The translations under genes were made by a program, and so were the position numbers. From JANXLS01 sp038227045 (lineage in GTDB: Bacteria; Planctomycetota; SZUA-567; H5-PLA8): 64,000 bases of DNA. Shown here in pieces: positions 43,186 through 50,811 of the stretch; the first letter of the stretch is position 1, and every line of letters begins with the position of its first letter. The stretch spans positions 1-64,000 of the forward strand of contig JBBRQD010000017.1 in assembly GCA_038227045.1 (NCBI GenBank), read 5' to 3'. The notes under the pieces were generated by a model. That model saw only the letters and a list, made by a program, of their open reading frames with translations, made no database searches and was not told where the DNA came from.

Positions 43186-43929
43186 TCATTTGGCTTTCGG
43201 CGCGAACTTCATCTCGCCCAAGTCAGTCGTCGCGCCCGCATTGATTTCGACGGAAAACGTCTCGGTCTTTTTCGTTTTGTCGGGGAAGTAGTTGCCGAAG
43301 GATTCCTGCCACACGTTCACCTGGTATTTGCCCGGCGGCAGGTTCTTGATTTCAAACGTGCCGTCGGCTCCGGTGACGGCGCAGTAGCGCGGGTCGTGGC
43401 AACAGATGTAGCCTTTCATCCAGCCGTGGATGTTGCATGTGATTGCAATCAAGTCAGGTTCATTCAACCACTTCGCTTTGTAGGTCATCTTATCCGCGGC
43501 GGCGGGATTTTGGACGGGATCGGCGCTGTCGAAAGGTGCCGTATGAACGTTATGCAGAATTTTATCCGGATTGAGGATTTCCAAATCGGTATCCGGAGGG
43601 ACGATGACGACGTGCGGCGTAAACGTGCAGCCCTTCTGATCGAGTTCATAAGGCTTGGCGGGTTTCGGCGGAACGTCTTTCGGCTTGGCATCCATGATGC
43701 GGATGATCACCCACTTCAGTCCTTTCGTCGCCTGATCCACGACCAGGGACTCATCGGCCACATTTTGACAATGGCATCGCACCTGATTGCTTTCTGAAAC
43801 GGGTATGAGCTTTAGCGCGGGAGGTTCGCCGTCGTATTTCACGGTACCTTTCAAAGTACCGCCTGCCTCCTCCGCAACGATTGCCAACGTGGAGAATAAA
43901 GCCAACACGAAAAACCGAATGAATCGCAT
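43186..43929 (-). CDS. Secreted cupredoxin with carboxypeptidase-regulatory-like domain, paralogue 3
   Basis: This 247-residue exported protein (signal peptide 1-21) has a blue-copper-like domain whose ligands are visible: His126 or His129 in 'KILHNVHT', then Cys165, His168 and Met171 in 'TCNIHGWMKG'. A CarboxypepD_reg-like beta sandwich follows ('CAVTGADGTFEIKNLPPGKYQVNVWQESFG'). Extra cysteines occur in 'RCHCQNVADES' (52, 54), 'QKGCTF' (101) and 'ICCHDPRYC' (176, 177, 183). Electron transfer or copper binding is inferred. It is one of three tandem paralogues and the nearest to the MFS gene. Confidence 0.8.
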   Translation of the reverse strand: MRFIRFFVLALFSTLAIVAEEAGGTLKGTVKYDGEPPALKLIPVSESNQVRCHCQNVADESLVVDQATKGLKWVIIRIMDAKPKDVPPKPAKPYELDQKGCTFTPHVVIVPPDTDLEILNPDKILHNVHTAPFDSADPVQNPAAADKMTYKAKWLNEPDLIAITCNIHGWMKGYICCHDPRYCAVTGADGTFEIKNLPPGKYQVNVWQESFGNYFPDKTKKTETFSVEINAGATTDLGEMKFAPKAK

Positions 43930-43966
43930 CGCAAACCTCGTTAGCGAGTGGTGACAACAGCGCGGC

Positions 43967-44821
43967 TTACTTTTTCGGCGCGAATTTCAATTCGCCCAAA
44001 TCGGTCGTCGCTCCGGGTTTGATTTCAATGTCAATCGTCTCTTTCATCATGTAGTTGCCGAATGATTCGTGAAACACGTTCACCTTGTATACGCCCGGCG
44101 CCAGGTGCTTGATTTCAAACGTGCCGTCGGTTCCGGTGACGGCACAATAACGCGGGGCGTGGCAGACGATTAAGCCCTTCATCCACCCGTGAATGTCGCA
44201 CTTGATTTCGATAAGGTCTGGCTCTTTGAGCCATTTCGCCTTGTATACTATTGGGCCCTGAGCCGCAATGTTTTGCGGCGGGTCATTGGAATCGTAGGGT
44301 AGCGTGTGGATGTTGTGTAGAACTTTGTCTGGGTTCAAAATGCCCAGATCGGTGTTGGGCGGTACAATCACAACATGCGGCGAAAACGCACAGCCCTTCT
44401 GGTCGATCTGATACGGCTTTGCAGGCGTCGGCGGAGCATCTTTCGGCTCCACGCCCATAATGCGGATAATCGCCCACTTCAAACCTCGCGTCGCTTTATC
44501 AACGACCAGCGATTCGTCGGCAACGTTCGCGTGGCATCCCTCAGTGCCGGGCGGGATCGTCTTAATCTTTGGCTCGGGCGGATCACCGTCGTATTTCACG
44601 ACGCCCTTCAATATGCCGGGAGCAGTTGGATCGGCCGATGGATTGTCTTCTTTCAGAGCTTCCGTTTTCGGAGTTACTTTCGTTTCGGTTGTAGGTGTGA
44701 GTACGGCCACTTTTGGCGACGAGGTTGCGCTACTGCTGGAAGAACTGCTCGTGTAGAAAAATCCCGCGTAGCCCAGCGCGGCGATGAGCAGCATTGTGAC
44801 TAGAAGTTGTTTGGGTGTCAT
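43967..44821 (-). CDS. Membrane-anchored cupredoxin, paralogue 2
   Basis: This 284-residue paralogue is fixed to the membrane by an N-terminal helix ('QLLVTMLLIAALGYAGFFY') followed by a run of serines and a Pro/Thr/Lys-rich linker to about residue 68. The cupredoxin core then repeats the ligands: 'KVLHNIHT' and 'KCDIHGWMKG' (Cys-x2-His-x2-Met). It keeps the shared cysteines in 'EGCHANVADES', 'QKGCAFSPHVVIVPP' and 'VCHAPRYCAVTG'. The end 'TTDLGELKFAPKK' is almost identical in all three. An anchored form beside two soluble ones fits a relay at the membrane surface. ATG 44821 is preferred over the opening at 44839. Confidence 0.78.
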   Translation of the reverse strand: MTPKQLLVTMLLIAALGYAGFFYTSSSSSSSATSSPKVAVLTPTTETKVTPKTEALKEDNPSADPTAPGILKGVVKYDGDPPEPKIKTIPPGTEGCHANVADESLVVDKATRGLKWAIIRIMGVEPKDAPPTPAKPYQIDQKGCAFSPHVVIVPPNTDLGILNPDKVLHNIHTLPYDSNDPPQNIAAQGPIVYKAKWLKEPDLIEIKCDIHGWMKGLIVCHAPRYCAVTGTDGTFEIKHLAPGVYKVNVFHESFGNYMMKETIDIEIKPGATTDLGELKFAPKK

Positions 44822-44930
44822 GCGTCGCTCCGTTTGCACCAGAAGAACGAGTCGAAGTCATCTGCCCACAAATACACCGGGGGCAGCGCGAAGCATGCCC
44901 CCGGGTGAATTCAATGGGTGTCGACGGTGC

Positions 44931-45662
44931 TTACTTTTTCGGCGCGAATTTCAATTCGCCCATGTCCGTCGCGGCGCCGGCTTTGACTTCCACGTCGATC
45001 GTTTCTTTCTTCATGTAGTTGCCGAAGGATTCGTGGAACACGTTCACCTTGTATTTCCCGGCGGGCAGGTTCTTGATTTCAAACGTGCCGTCGGCTCCGC
45101 TGACCGCGCAGTAGCGCGGGTCGTGGCAGACGATGAAGCCCTTCATCCAGCCGTGGATGTCGCACTTGAGTTCGATCAGATCCTCGTCCTTCAGCCACTT
45201 CCCCTTGTAGGTCAATTGCCCCTGAGCCGCCGTGTTTTGCGGCGGGTCTTCCGAATCGTAGGGCAGCGTGTGGATGTTGTGCAGGATCTTGTCCGGATTC
45301 AAAACTTCGAGATCCGTTCCGGGCGGCACGATCACCACATGCGGCGTAAACGTGCAGCCGTGCTGGTCGATTTCAAAGGGCTTTTCCGGCTTTGGCAGAG
45401 GATCCTTCGGCTTGGCGTCCTTGATGCGGATGATGGCCCACTTCAAGCCCTTGGTTGCTTTGTCCACGACCAGCGATTCGTCGGCGACGCCTTTGCCTTC
45501 GCATTTGCATTCGGCCTTTTTGTCGGCCGGGATTTCTTTGATCTTCGGTTCGGGCACGTCGCCGTCGTATTTGACGGTTCCCTTCAGCGAACCGCCATCT
45601 TCCGCGCGCGCGCAGAACGATACGGCCAGAACCAACAACGGGAGCAGATTACGAATTTTCAT
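44931..45662 (-). CDS. Secreted cupredoxin, paralogue 1
   Basis: This 243-residue exported protein (signal peptide 1-20) has copper ligands His128 or His131 in 'KILHNIHT' and Cys167, His170, Met173 in 'KCDIHGWMKG'. The C-terminal regulatory-like domain starts at 'CAVSGADGTFEIKNLPAGKYKVNVFHESFG'. Extra conserved cysteines are in 'ECKCEGKGVADES', 'QHGCTF' and 'IVCHDPRYC'. ATG 45662 follows AAAGGA and begins the signal peptide; the frame itself is open further upstream into the DUF1080 gene, which is not used. It is the first of the three tandem copies. Confidence 0.8.
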   Translation of the reverse strand: MKIRNLLPLLVLAVSFCARAEDGGSLKGTVKYDGDVPEPKIKEIPADKKAECKCEGKGVADESLVVDKATKGLKWAIIRIKDAKPKDPLPKPEKPFEIDQHGCTFTPHVVIVPPGTDLEVLNPDKILHNIHTLPYDSEDPPQNTAAQGQLTYKGKWLKDEDLIELKCDIHGWMKGFIVCHDPRYCAVSGADGTFEIKNLPAGKYKVNVFHESFGNYMKKETIDVEVKAGAATDMGELKFAPKK

Positions 45663-45685
45663 GAACATTCCTTTACTAAAGCACT

Positions 45686-45764
45686 CCAGAGCCGCGTACG
45701 TCAGTAAGCGGCTAAGATTTTGCGCCGTGAAAATTAAGCCGCTTACTGACGTGCGCGGCTCTGG
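45686..45764. repeat. GAGCCGCG palindrome between cupredoxin and DUF1080 genes
   Basis: Arms of 28 bp (45686-45713 and 45737-45764) contain GAGCCGCG-ACGTCAGTAAGCGGCT with one mismatch. The element is the same family as 40644-40724 and 47579-47649 and lies 17 bp beyond the DUF1080 stop. Confidence 0.88.
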
Positions 45765-45781
45765 CGATACTGAATGAGTTA

Positions 45782-46543
45782 CTACTTTTCTTTCAGGAAC
45801 TTGATCTTGACATCCTTGAACTGGATCGTCATCGTGAAACCGCCGTGCATCTGCAGCGCGATGATGCCGTCTTTGCAGCCCTTCGGGCTGTTGTCGGTCA
45901 GATCGGTTGTGACGTGGCCATTGATCTTGTAGACCATGTGCGGGCCGTCCGCGGTCACAACGCACTCGTTCCATTCGCCGACAGGCTTGATGGCTTTCTT
46001 GATGTCCTCTCCCGATTCTTCCAATTTCGTGTTGGTGCGTTTGTTCTGATCGTCCCAGACTGTTTTCTCGCCGCGGTTGCTCATGATGCCCCGTCCGCCG
46101 GCGACGCCACCTTCACAGTAGATTATTCCGGTGAAGCCGTTCTTGGCGTCGATATCGGCCTGGTAGCCGCCGACATGCAGCATCTTTGGGTTGTCGATCT
46201 TGCCGCGGAACTGCACGCCGGAATTGCCGTCGGGCGTGACCATTTTCCAGGCGTAGGTGAGTTCGAAGTTGGCGAACTTCTCCGGGTAATCCTTCGAGCA
46301 TGACAGAATCAAATCGGATTGCTTCGACGTTTCCTTCGTTTCCTTGCAGGTAATGGCGCCGTCTTCGACGGACCAGTAGCCTTCGAGGCCCTCCCAGCCG
46401 GTGAGATCTTTTCCATTGAAAAGAGTGATCACGCCATCGGCGCCGGCCGCGGGAATTTCGGCCTTGGGTTTGTCTTCCGCGCGAATCGCGCACACCATGG
46501 CACACAGCGCCAAAGTGGCGGCGAACAGAGAGAATCGTTTCAT
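45782..46543 (-). CDS. Secreted DUF1080 (3-keto-disaccharide hydrolase type) protein
   Basis: This 253-residue protein has a signal peptide (residues 1-22) and one DUF1080 domain: 'DGVITLFNGKDLTGWEGLEGYWSVEDGAITCK', 'KFANFELTYAWKMVTPDGNSGVQFRGKIDN', 'HVGGYQADIDAKNGFTGIIYCEGGVAGGRGIMSNRGEK', 'GEWNECVVTADGPHMVYKINGHVTTDLTD' and 'DGIIALQMHGGFTMTIQFKDVKIKFL'. By family it would hydrolyse 3-keto-glycosides or bind glycans in the periplasm. The nearby isomerase, dehydrogenase and transporter genes support a sugar pathway. ATG 46543 follows AAAGGA. Confidence 0.88.
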   Translation of the reverse strand: MKRFSLFAATLALCAMVCAIRAEDKPKAEIPAAGADGVITLFNGKDLTGWEGLEGYWSVEDGAITCKETKETSKQSDLILSCSKDYPEKFANFELTYAWKMVTPDGNSGVQFRGKIDNPKMLHVGGYQADIDAKNGFTGIIYCEGGVAGGRGIMSNRGEKTVWDDQNKRTNTKLEESGEDIKKAIKPVGEWNECVVTADGPHMVYKINGHVTTDLTDNSPKGCKDGIIALQMHGGFTMTIQFKDVKIKFLKEK

Positions 46544-46612
46544 GCTTTTCCTTTCAAGAAAATGCGACTGAGTTTTAAACGGACCGGCGCAATGTTTATT
46601 CACCGCAGCAAA

Positions 46613-46687
46613 GTAGGACGGGCTGCCAGCCAGTCCAGTTTCAAAGATTCGAAATCGGATGCTGGACGGACTGGCAGTCCGTCCTAC
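46613..46687. repeat. GTAGGACGG palindrome between isomerase and DUF1080 genes
   Basis: Arms of 26 bp (46613-46638 and 46662-46687) starting GTAGGACGGGCTGCCAGCCA pair with three mismatches. It is unrelated in sequence to the GAGCCGCG family but has the same size and position. Confidence 0.8.
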
Positions 46688-46698
46688 GTCACTATTTT

Positions 46699-47550
46699 TT
46701 ACTTCAACAGCTTTCTTAGGAATTTCAGGCCTTCGCTGGCGAGCTCGTCTTGCGACGGCGCGAACTTGCGCCAGATTGCGGCGGCGGCGGCGATGATTTT
46801 GCATTCCGGCGTAAAGGATTCGATCGTCGCGTCGCCCTTGTAATCGATCTCCTTGAGCGCCTTCGCGACATCCTTCCAGTTGATCAGCCCCGTGCCCGGC
46901 GCGCCGCGGTCGTTTTCACAGACGTGCAGATGGACGAGATGCTTGCCGGCCGTCGTGATGGCCTTGTAGAAACTCTTCTCTTCGATATTGATGTGGAAGG
47001 TGTCGAGGTGGATGCCGACGTTGGGCAGTCCGACTTCCCGAACGAAGCGCAACGCCTGCTCCGACGTGTTCATCAGATCGATTTCGAAGCGGTTGATCGG
47101 TTCGAGGCCCAGCGTTACGCCGAAATCGCCAGCCATTTTGCCGGCTTTTTGAACGCTCTTAACGGCCTGATCCCATTCCTTCTTGCGCTGTTTGTCGGGA
47201 ACGAGGCGGCGCTTGCCGACGGCCGAATACATGGGCCCGCCGAGCACCTTCGCGCCGACTTTCTCGGCGAGTTTCAGCGCCGATTTGATGTAGGTGAGGC
47301 TGGCGTTACGGTCGGTCGCGCTGTCCGATGAGAGGTCGCGGCCGGGGCCGAACGCGCCACAGATCACGGCGCGGATATTCGCGGCCTTGAACGCATCCGC
47401 GGCTTTCTGCGGCGTCACGTGCGCGGGATCTTCCAGCGGCAATTCGAACGTGTCGAAGCCGAAGTCCTTAGCCTTTTGAATCAGGTTCAGCGTGTCGTCG
47501 GTGAACGGCGACGTCCAGACCCACGAATTAATGCCGATCGGAATTGCCAT
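46699..47550 (-). CDS. Sugar isomerase/epimerase (xylose-isomerase-like TIM barrel)
   Basis: This 283-residue cytosolic protein resembles D-psicose/D-tagatose 3-epimerases. Metal ligands can be matched to Glu in 'TLGLEPINRFE', Asp in 'VGIHLDTFHINIEE', His in 'LVHLHVCENDRGAPG' and Glu in 'ATIESFTPE', the E-D-H-E set of the family. 'FGFDTFELPLEDP' near the N terminus also fits. By family it interconverts keto-sugars; here it could act on 3-keto sugars from the DUF1080 enzyme, which is inference. AGGAG-like sequence lies upstream of the ATG. Confidence 0.88.
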   Translation of the reverse strand: MAIPIGINSWVWTSPFTDDTLNLIQKAKDFGFDTFELPLEDPAHVTPQKAADAFKAANIRAVICGAFGPGRDLSSDSATDRNASLTYIKSALKLAEKVGAKVLGGPMYSAVGKRRLVPDKQRKKEWDQAVKSVQKAGKMAGDFGVTLGLEPINRFEIDLMNTSEQALRFVREVGLPNVGIHLDTFHINIEEKSFYKAITTAGKHLVHLHVCENDRGAPGTGLINWKDVAKALKEIDYKGDATIESFTPECKIIAAAAAIWRKFAPSQDELASEGLKFLRKLLK

Positions 47551-47578
47551 AGCTGCGTCCTCTCCTTTTTTATTTCAT

Positions 47579-47649
47579 CCAGAGCCGCGCACGTAAGTAA
47601 GCGGCTTTATTTTGCCGTCTTGGCCGCTTACTTACGTGCGCGGCTCTGG
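47579..47649. repeat. GAGCCGCGCACGT palindrome between heme and isomerase genes
   Basis: A perfect 27-bp inverted repeat (47579-47605 against 47623-47649) with GAGCCGCGCACGTAAGTAAG in the arm and a short loop. Its right arm ends 6 bp from the heme-protein stop codon. Confidence 0.9.
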
Positions 47650-47655
47650 TGATTC

Positions 47656-48432
47656 TTAGTTCGCTTTCTGCTGCGACAAATATTCCACGAGATCGACCAA
47701 GTCTTTCGTGGTCATCGCGTTGATCAAATTCTCCGGCATGAGCGACTTCTTTTCCTTGATCTTTTTTTCAATGTCGGCGACAGGGATGTCCACAAATTCG
47801 CCTTCGGTCGACTTCAAGGTGAATTTCTCGTCGTTGTCTTCAATCTTCAAACCGGAAAGCCGCTTGCCGTCCTTCGTCTTAATCGTCCAGGCTTCGAAAC
47901 CGTGCTGGATCGACGCGCTGGGCGCGAGGATCGTTTCATAGAGCACATCCTTGGGCTTTTCGCCAATGGTCGAAATCGGCGGACCGATTTCGCGCCCCAC
48001 GCCTTCCAGCAGATGGCAATTGATGCAATTGGGGCCTTTGGCGCTTCGGAACACTTCGCGCCCGGCCTTCGCGTCTCCTGTCATCAGCACCAATTTGGAG
48101 ATCGGCAGAATCTGTTTGCCGTCCTTCATTTTGGGCAAGGGCAGTGCTTTTTCCGCCGCCTTGCGCACATCCGCATCGTCGCTTTCGGCCAGCGCCAGTG
48201 CCGCGCTCGAAATCAATTCTTCCGGGAAATCATTCTTTCGCGCCATCTCGATCATCGCCAGCGCGCCTTCCTTCGTTTTGGAAAGCATCTTGACGTTGGC
48301 GTCGCGATCCTGCATTTCCGCCGCATCGTCGCGGATGACTTTGAGCATGTCCGGATCGGCTTCGCGGGTCCATGCGCACGCCGAAATCGCAACGGCCCAA
48401 AGGTGCAAAACGATTAATGGCGGTGATTTCAT
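47656..48432 (-). CDS. Secreted c-type heme domain protein (TIGR02603-like)
   Basis: This 258-residue exported protein has a signal sequence, HEAT-like helices (about 30-105) and one heme c site, CINCH (Cys136, Cys139, His140), in 'AGREVFRSAKGPNCINCHLLEGVGREIGPP'. The downstream 'DVLYETILAPSASIQHGFEAWTIKTKDGKRLSGLKIED' and 'KSLMPENLINAMTTKDLVDLVEYLSQQ' match the Pirellula/Verrucomicrobium-type heme-binding domain. In many relatives this domain is the C-terminal part of the dehydrogenase protein encoded just upstream; here it is separate with its own signal. Electron acceptance from that dehydrogenase is inferred. Confidence 0.85.
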   Translation of the reverse strand: MKSPPLIVLHLWAVAISACAWTREADPDMLKVIRDDAAEMQDRDANVKMLSKTKEGALAMIEMARKNDFPEELISSAALALAESDDADVRKAAEKALPLPKMKDGKQILPISKLVLMTGDAKAGREVFRSAKGPNCINCHLLEGVGREIGPPISTIGEKPKDVLYETILAPSASIQHGFEAWTIKTKDGKRLSGLKIEDNDEKFTLKSTEGEFVDIPVADIEKKIKEKKSLMPENLINAMTTKDLVDLVEYLSQQKAN

Positions 48433-48509
48433 GCGGTCAGGTTATTCAGTCAAAAACTCAAAGCTCAAACTGAAACGCAATGTCCTAGGCAAATTCAACA
48501 TTTAAAATT

Positions 48510-48612
48510 AAACGCTGATGAACTCGGATTACCGCAAATGAACGCAGATAACGACTCCAAATTATTTCATTTGCGGCAATCTGTGCCCATCCGCGTTCAT
48601 CCGCGATTAATT
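48510..48612. repeat. Inverted repeat with GCGTTCATCCGCGATTAA
   Basis: Inner arms ATTACCGCAAATGAA (48529-48543) and TTCATTTGCGGCAAT (48566-48580) pair with one mismatch, with outer partial matches ending in CATCCGCGTTCATCCGCGAT. It is a degenerate relative of the element at 19905-20026 and lies between the dehydrogenase and heme genes. Confidence 0.7.
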
Positions 48613-48633
48613 TGGCTTCAGAGAACAACGATA

Positions 48634-50661
48634 TTACTTCGTGTCCTTCTTGGGAACCTTCGGTTTTTCCGGTGCCTTCGTGTTCTCCGGAATAATGCGG
48701 TTCATGCGCCAGTTCATGACCTCGGCGAGTTTCTCATCTTTATTCTTGCCGTCCTTGGTCCACGCTTCCAGCACTTCTTTTTCGCGGCCGTTCGCGCCGA
48801 TGCCGACAGCTTCGATGAACCATTTGTTCTTGACCCGTTCCTGGCGTTCCTTTTCGAATTCGGCGATCTGGTCTTTGCTCTGCTTCTTGTTGCCCGGGTC
48901 GTAGGCCGGGGATTCGGGCATGATCGGATCGATACGGTCGGCCAAGCTAACCAGCACTGGTATCGCGCGTTCGTTCGGTTCGTATTGCATCGCGATGGCC
49001 AACTCGCGCAGCACCTGGTAGTCCTTGTCGCCCATCAACTGATTCGCGATTGCGACCATGTCCTGCTTCAACATGCGCGCGGCGCGAATGGCGACGACGC
49101 GAATTTCGGGCGTGGAGTCTTTGAGGCCTTCGGCGATGGCGTCTTTTGCCGCATCGGTGCGGGCCAGCGCCCAGAGTGCTCGCGCGCGATGCGTCTGCTT
49201 CGGGGAGCTGGTGTAGAGCTTTTTCAGTGCTTCGATCGCTGGCGCGCCGCCGGTCGTCAACTTGGTGTAACCGAGGTAGCGCGTCGAGAGATTCGGCGAG
49301 CAGAGCGCGTTGATCTGTCCCGTGACGTTGGTCAAATCGAGTGACGGCACGACCGGTTTGTTGCCAACCGGCGCGAGGCGATAGATGCGCCCCTGCTGTT
49401 TGCCCAGAACGTCGTCCTGCATGCCGTGCCCGCCGGACTGCGCGTCGTACCAGTCGGCGATGAAGACGGCGCCATCGGTTCCGACGCAGAGATCGGAGGG
49501 TTTCCACCAATTGTCGCCAGCCTTGACGAGTTCTTCGAGGACCGTTTTGTAGCCCGAGCCTGCCGGAGTGGTCATGAACGCGCCGACGTAGCTGTACCAC
49601 TGGCCGCCGGCGTTGCAATGGATCACCGCGCCCTGGTATTTCGCCGGAAGCAGATCGCCTTCATAGACGAGAATGCCCGTCGGCGAACCGCCGCCCGTGC
49701 CGTACAGATTGGGCACGACGCCCGGATAGCGCTGATGCCAATGCGCTTCCTGAGCGGACTGCGTCGGGTAGCGGCGCACGTCCGCGCCCCAACCGGCATA
49801 ACCGAAGTCGCCGCCTTCCATGACATAGTTCACGCGCACTCCCAGATTGCCGTCGTCGTCGTTGTCCGACTGCCACGCCGTGCCGAAGGAATCGCTGGTG
49901 ACTTCGTAATTGTTGCGGAAGTTGTTGCCGAGCGTTTCGAAGCCGGTCTGATCAGGGTTCATGCGGAAGGCCATGCCCTCCTTGTACTTTTCACCCGGCT
50001 TCTTGTCGTGCCCGCGCCAGACTTTGCCTTTCGGAAACGGATTGCTGCCGAGCGAATCGACCATCACTTCGCCCTTGGCGTTCTTCATTTCCGCGGCTTC
50101 CATGCCCGAATTGCCACTGTTGAAATAGAAGCGGCCGTCGGGTCCGAACATCATCTTATGCAGGCCATGATCGTGGTTGACGCCCGAGAAACCGTCGAGG
50201 TATTTTTCCGGCGGGCCTTTGGGCTTGTAACCGGTTTCGTCGATTTCGAAGACCCACATCGTCGGCGATTGGGACATGTAGACTTTGTTGCCGACGACGC
50301 AGATGCCCAGCGGACAGAGCAGGCTCTTGTCCTGATAGAATGTGGTGGCTTTGTCGCACTTGCCGGTGCCTTTGGTGTCTTCAAGAATGACGATGCGGTC
50401 GCCTTCCGGGCGCATCTTGTTTTTGCCGCGGTAGTTCGCGCCTTCGACGACCCAGATGCGGCCCTTTTCGTCGATGTCCATATTGGTGGGATTAATGACA
50501 TCCGGTTCGGAGGCCCAGAGTTTGCACTCGAGTCCCTCGGCGACCTTTAAGGTCTTCTCGGACTCTTCGGCGATGACGCCTTTTCCCTGCAAGGCCCAGG
50601 CGGTTTTACTGATGAAGGTAGCGGCAACCAACAAGGACAACAAAATTCGTGTGACGCGCAT
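48634..50661 (-). CDS. PVC-type membrane-bound dehydrogenase domain protein (TIGR02604-like)
   Basis: This 675-residue exported protein (signal peptide 1-23) starts with the Pirellula/Verrucomicrobium-type propeller: 'LKVAEGLECKLWASEPDVINPTNMDIDEKGRIWVVEGANYRGK', 'DGDRIVILEDTKGTGK', 'SGVNHDHGLHKMMFGPDGRFYFNSGNSG', 'GGDFGYAGWGADVRRYPTQSAQEAHWHQRYPG' and 'VGTDGAVFIADWYDAQSGGHGMQDD'. HEAT-like repeats fill residues about 455-590. Its substrate is unknown; sorbosone or glucose dehydrogenase-like propellers are the nearest analogues. The heme domain usually fused at the end is encoded separately downstream. Confidence 0.87.
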   Translation of the reverse strand: MRVTRILLSLLVAATFISKTAWALQGKGVIAEESEKTLKVAEGLECKLWASEPDVINPTNMDIDEKGRIWVVEGANYRGKNKMRPEGDRIVILEDTKGTGKCDKATTFYQDKSLLCPLGICVVGNKVYMSQSPTMWVFEIDETGYKPKGPPEKYLDGFSGVNHDHGLHKMMFGPDGRFYFNSGNSGMEAAEMKNAKGEVMVDSLGSNPFPKGKVWRGHDKKPGEKYKEGMAFRMNPDQTGFETLGNNFRNNYEVTSDSFGTAWQSDNDDDGNLGVRVNYVMEGGDFGYAGWGADVRRYPTQSAQEAHWHQRYPGVVPNLYGTGGGSPTGILVYEGDLLPAKYQGAVIHCNAGGQWYSYVGAFMTTPAGSGYKTVLEELVKAGDNWWKPSDLCVGTDGAVFIADWYDAQSGGHGMQDDVLGKQQGRIYRLAPVGNKPVVPSLDLTNVTGQINALCSPNLSTRYLGYTKLTTGGAPAIEALKKLYTSSPKQTHRARALWALARTDAAKDAIAEGLKDSTPEIRVVAIRAARMLKQDMVAIANQLMGDKDYQVLRELAIAMQYEPNERAIPVLVSLADRIDPIMPESPAYDPGNKKQSKDQIAEFEKERQERVKNKWFIEAVGIGANGREKEVLEAWTKDGKNKDEKLAEVMNWRMNRIIPENTKAPEKPKVPKKDTK

Positions 50662-50749
50662 CGTCAGCGGTTCTCCATAAAAATTTTATACGCATGGCAA
50701 AAGCCGAAGTCTCTATACACCGGCGCGAGGGCTTTATGATAAAGTTTTA

Positions 50750-50807
50750 AAAGAGCCGCGACCGATGCGCGTTCATGCGTAACCGCTCCCATGCGGTCGC
50801 GACTCTT
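50750..50807 (-). terminator. Palindrome downstream of the FHA gene
   Basis: TTAAAGAGTCGCGACCG and CGGTCGCGGCTCTTTTAA (read on the minus strand) form a stem with one mismatch, ending in a short T-run. It resembles the GAGCCGCG family at its outer part and lies 4 bp after the FHA gene stop. Confidence 0.6.
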
Positions 50808-50811
50808 TAAC

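Noticed and set aside
43079..43291. 70-codon plus-strand frame with an apparent AAAGGAG
   Set aside because: It runs into the cupredoxin gene on the other strand, begins with GTG upstream of the AAAGGAG and has no recognisable features.
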